Below are positions 61,441-64,000 of a stretch of DNA of 64,000 bases, one piece after another (within the stretch, counting starts at the first letter, position 1; the number at the start of each line of letters is the position of its first letter). The translations under genes were made by a program, and so were the position numbers. The stretch is taken from contig CAVOYR010000008.1 in NCBI GenBank assembly GCA_963700735.1, forward strand, positions 62,001-126,000, in the 5' to 3' direction. The notes beneath the pieces are model-generated. The model saw only the letters and a list, made by a program, of their open reading frames with translations, had not been told where the DNA came from and did not search any database. Origin of the DNA: Anderseniella sp963700735 (GTDB lineage: Bacteria > Pseudomonadota > Alphaproteobacteria > Rhizobiales > Aestuariivirgaceae).

Positions 61441-62688
61441 ATGCTCAAGACAAACCAGAAGACCAACCAGGCCAGACTTTGGGACAGCCTGATGGAAATG
61501 GCGAAGATCGGACCTGGCGTGGCCGGTGGCAACAACCGCCAGACGCTGACCGACGATGACCGCGCGGGCCGGCAACTATTTGCCGCCTGGTGTTCGGCAG
61601 CGGGCCTGTCGATGAGCGTTGACGCGATGGGCAACATGTTCGCGCGCCGGTCTGGCAGCGACGACAGCCTGCCACCCGTGATGATCGGATCGCACCTCGA
61701 TACGCAGCCAACGGGTGGCAAGTATGACGGCGTGCTGGGCGTGCTGGCGGGCCTTGAGGTGGTGCGCACGCTCAACGACATGGGCGTGAAGACGCGGCAT
61801 CCGATCGAGGTGGTCAACTGGACCAACGAGGAGGGCGCGCGGTTTGCTCCAGCCATGGTGTCGTCGGCGGTGTTTGCCGGCAAGCTCGGCCTTCAAGAGG
61901 CCTATGACACCCGCGATGGCGACGGCAAGAGCTTTGGTGCCGAACTGGAGCGGATCGGCTTCAGGGGCGACCTGCCGGTTGGTGGGCGCCAGATCAAGGC
62001 AATGTACGAGTTGCATATCGAGCAAGGCCCTATCCTCGAGGCGGAAGGCATTGATGTCGGCGTTGTCGCCCATGCACAGGGCTTGCGCTGGATCGAGTTC
62101 ACCCTGACGGGCTTCGAATGCCACACCGGCACCACGCCGATGCCGGTGCGGCGCAATGCGCTGCTGGGGGCGGCGCGGGCGGTCGATTTCGTCAACCAGG
62201 TGGCGTTTGACTTTGCGCCCAACGCGGTGGCAACCGTGGGCCTGCTCAATGTCATGCCCAACTCGCGCAACATCGTGCCGGGCAAGGTGGTGTTCTGCGT
62301 CGATATCCGCAATCCGTCGCTGGATGATCTGAAGGACATGGAAACCACCGTGGTCGAAGGCATCGAGCGGATTGCCGCCGATATCGGCCTTGACTGCGAG
62401 AGCGAGGTTGTCGGCGCCTTCGATCCGGTCGTTTTCGACATGACGTGCGTCGATGCCGTCAGGCGCGCGGCAGAACGGCTTGGTTACAGCCACAAGGACA
62501 TGGTGTCGGGGGCAGGCCACGATGCCTGCCACATTGCCTCGGTTGCACCCACGGCGATGATCTTCTGCCCGTGCGTCGGCGGCGTAAGCCACAACGAGGC
62601 TGAGGAAATTTCGCCAGAGTGGGCAGCAGCCGGTGCGGATGTGTTGTTTCACGCGGTGGTCGAGACCGCCGGTGTGGTAGAGGGGTAG
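61441..62688 (+). CDS. Zn-dependent amidohydrolase, N-carbamoyl amino acid / allantoate amidohydrolase family (M20)
   Basis: This 415-residue metal hydrolase has motifs IGSHLDTQPTGGKYDGVLGV (His and Asp ligands), NWTNEEGARF (catalytic Glu pair), YELHIEQGPILE (His ligand), FTLTGFECHTGTTPM (dimer-site His) and SGAGHDACHIA. These place it with N-carbamoyl-L-amino acid hydrolase, beta-ureidopropionase and allantoate amidohydrolase. Which carbamoyl substrate it uses cannot be told. It starts an apparent three-gene operon with the deacetylase and a hypothetical gene (6-bp and 4-bp junctions). Confidence 0.9.
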   Translation: MLKTNQKTNQARLWDSLMEMAKIGPGVAGGNNRQTLTDDDRAGRQLFAAWCSAAGLSMSVDAMGNMFARRSGSDDSLPPVMIGSHLDTQPTGGKYDGVLGVLAGLEVVRTLNDMGVKTRHPIEVVNWTNEEGARFAPAMVSSAVFAGKLGLQEAYDTRDGDGKSFGAELERIGFRGDLPVGGRQIKAMYELHIEQGPILEAEGIDVGVVAHAQGLRWIEFTLTGFECHTGTTPMPVRRNALLGAARAVDFVNQVAFDFAPNAVATVGLLNVMPNSRNIVPGKVVFCVDIRNPSLDDLKDMETTVVEGIERIAADIGLDCESEVVGAFDPVVFDMTCVDAVRRAAERLGYSHKDMVSGAGHDACHIASVAPTAMIFCPCVGGVSHNEAEEISPEWAAAGADVLFHAVVETAGVVEG

Positions 62689-62694
62689 TCCAAC

Positions 62695-63723
62695 ATGAAA
62701 GTTGTTCGCAGCGAGGATCATCGCAAGCATTTTCCCAAGGGCGAGCTGTCTGGCGGGCAGTTCGTGCGGCCGTTCGAGTGTCCGGAACGGTGGGAGCACA
62801 TCATGGATTCGCTGGGGTTTCGCGGCTTCACCGACATGCTCGACCCATCGGAGCTCGACATGGCAGCCGTGCGCCAGATCCACGACGAGGGCTTTCTCGA
62901 CTTTCTCGCAACCGCGTGGAGCAAGTGGCAGGCCGCAGGCTACAAGGGCGAAATATTGCCGACATGCTTTCCGGCACGCCGGATGGTGCTGAAGAAACCG
63001 AAGCAGATTGACGGGCTGGTCGGGTATTACGCGCTGGCCATTGAAACCGCGATCACGTCGGGCACCTGGGAGGCCGTGCAGGCCAGTTGCGCCATTGCCC
63101 AGACCGCTCAAAGGCTGGTGTCAGGTGGTGAGCGGGCGGCGTTTGCGCTGTGCCGGCCACCGGGCCATCACGCTGCCAAGGACATGTACGGCGGCTACTG
63201 CTTCATCAACAACGCGGCAGTGGCGGCGCAGATGTTCCTCAATGACGGGGCAAAGCGCGTTGCCATCCTCGATCCGGATTTCCACCACGGCAATGGCACG
63301 CAGGACATCTTCTATGATCGCGACGACGTACTGTTCTGTTCGCTGCACGGCGCGCCGGAGTATGCCTACCCGCATTTCCTGGGTTATGCAGACGAAACCG
63401 GATCGGGCAAGGGCGAAGGGTTCAATTTCAACTACCCGATGAAGCCGGGCACGGCCTATGGCGAGTGGGGCGACGCGCTGGACCATGCCATTGCCCGCAT
63501 CGCCGACTATGCGCCCGATGCCCTGGTGGTGTCGCTGGGCGTTGATACATTCGAGAAGGATCCGATCAGCTTCTTCAAGCTGAAATCAGGCGACTTCACC
63601 GATTATGGCGGGCGGATTGCCAAGCTGAAGCTGCCGACGCTGTTCGTCATGGAAGGCGGATACGCCGTCGAGGAAATAGGCATCAACACTGTCAACGTGC
63701 TGGAAGGCTTCGAAAACGGATGA
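62695..63723 (+). CDS. Acetylpolyamine amidohydrolase-like (histone-deacetylase family) protein
   Basis: This 342-residue zinc deacetylase of the HDAC superfamily matches the length of acetylpolyamine amidohydrolase (about 341). Motifs are CRPPGHHAAKDMYGGYCFINN (catalytic His pair), AILDPDFHHGNGTQDIFYD (Asp and His zinc ligands), SLGVDTFEKDPISFFKL (third ligand Asp) and MEGGYAVEEIG (catalytic Tyr). The likely substrates are acetylated polyamines or related acylamines. It follows the M20 hydrolase by 6 bp and overlaps the next gene by 4 bp, suggesting joint use of an N-acylated amine or amino acid. Confidence 0.9.
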   Translation: MKVVRSEDHRKHFPKGELSGGQFVRPFECPERWEHIMDSLGFRGFTDMLDPSELDMAAVRQIHDEGFLDFLATAWSKWQAAGYKGEILPTCFPARRMVLKKPKQIDGLVGYYALAIETAITSGTWEAVQASCAIAQTAQRLVSGGERAAFALCRPPGHHAAKDMYGGYCFINNAAVAAQMFLNDGAKRVAILDPDFHHGNGTQDIFYDRDDVLFCSLHGAPEYAYPHFLGYADETGSGKGEGFNFNYPMKPGTAYGEWGDALDHAIARIADYAPDALVVSLGVDTFEKDPISFFKLKSGDFTDYGGRIAKLKLPTLFVMEGGYAVEEIGINTVNVLEGFENG

Positions 63724-64000
63724 CGGCACTGGGTGACCTGGACCTGGCATCGCTCATGCGGCCTGCAAACCAGGTGCTGAAGCTGGACCGTATGGGAGCA
63801 TCGCACCAGACGCGGCTGTCGTTCATGCGGGCGATCCTGCGCAGGGTGAAGCGGGAGAACTGGCAGGTCACGCGTCCCCGCTGGGACGTGGACGAACGTG
63901 GGGTCGGCGTCGCCGTTTATCAGGTGCGCACGCCGGAGCGCTGTTACTCGCTGATCTGCTATGCCAACGACCTGCCGCCGGAGAAGCGCTCAGACAGGGT
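63720..64000 (+). CDS. Hypothetical protein, 5' part (runs off window)
   Basis: About 93 codons are visible from an ATG that overlaps the stop of the deacetylase gene (ATGA). The protein is basic and cytoplasmic by appearance, with RLSFMRAILRRVKRENWQVT, GVGVAVYQVRTPERCYSLIC and DLPPEKRSDR. I do not recognise the family. Coupling to the deacetylase argues that it is a real gene; the remainder lies beyond 64000. Confidence 0.75.
   Translation, partial: MTALGDLDLASLMRPANQVLKLDRMGASHQTRLSFMRAILRRVKRENWQVTRPRWDVDERGVGVAVYQVRTPERCYSLICYANDLPPEKRSDR

Overview
This 64 kb, high-GC, densely coding window looks chromosomal and most resembles an alphaproteobacterium of the Hyphomicrobiales/rhizobial type. 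The grounds are the aerobic benzoyl-CoA (box) pathway with a BoxR-type regulator, a PhnWYA phosphonate cluster, glutathione-dependent formaldehyde dehydrogenase, and palindromic CCCCTCA...TGAGGGG elements of the kind common in rhizobia. The taxonomic call is inference. I saw no rRNA, tRNA, CRISPR array, prophage or transposase. No gene-free stretch exceeds about 300 bp; the longest gaps are about 260 bp (20604-20863) and 247 bp (36276-36522).

Region 1 (1-10.9 kb) handles 2-aminoethylphosphonate (AEP). PhnW, PhnY and PhnA convert AEP to phosphonoacetaldehyde, phosphonoacetate, and then acetate plus phosphate. A PhnS/T/U-type ABC importer supplies AEP. A Na/Pi carrier and a LysR regulator sit in the middle. 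A shared motif, TAGATnnAAwCGATA, lies about 100 bp upstream of phnW, the Na/Pi gene and phnS, which suggests one LysR regulon.

Region 2 (10.9-14.8 kb) encodes two secreted proteins of unknown function. One is a split gene whose product ends in 27 octapeptide (24-bp) repeats; its two halves are separated by a one-base frameshift in a run of four G (CCCC on the plus strand).

Region 3 (14.9-36.3 kb) starts with formaldehyde detoxification (FrmA). It continues with two cyclase-like genes around a glycosyltransferase/deacetylase pair, then a dipeptide-type ABC transporter followed by three glycosyltransferases, two methyltransferase-like proteins, an ABC-exporter-like protein whose ATPase motifs are all degraded, a stand-alone cyclic-nucleotide-binding protein and a flavin monooxygenase. 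Together this resembles an undescribed glycoconjugate system, possibly controlled by cyclic nucleotide.

Region 4 (36.3-42.5 kb) holds a bufferin (BufA2/BufB/BufC) copper-binding RiPP operon with an attenuator-like hairpin after the precursor gene, then gentisate dioxygenase, a BNR-repeat protein, an ArgE-like deacylase and a DUF805 membrane protein.

Region 5 (42.5-49.3 kb) is a leucine/isovalerate operon (TetR regulator, isovaleryl-CoA dehydrogenase, methylcrotonyl-CoA carboxylase beta and alpha). It is interrupted by a VapBC-type toxin-antitoxin pair and by a DUF559 nuclease gene bracketed by two palindromic elements.

Region 6 (49.3-59.5 kb) has an MttB-family methyltransferase, a DUF309 protein, and the box cluster: BoxC, a natural BoxB-BoxA fusion and BoxR. 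An altronate-dehydratase-family protein and a di-heme cytochrome follow. A TGCA-rich operator precedes boxC.

Region 7 (59.5-64 kb) has a eukaryotic-type phosphomannomutase-like HAD protein lacking its second catalytic Asp, a Tat-exported ChaN-like protein, an M20 amidohydrolase, an acetylpolyamine-amidohydrolase-like deacetylase, and the start of a hypothetical gene that runs off the window.
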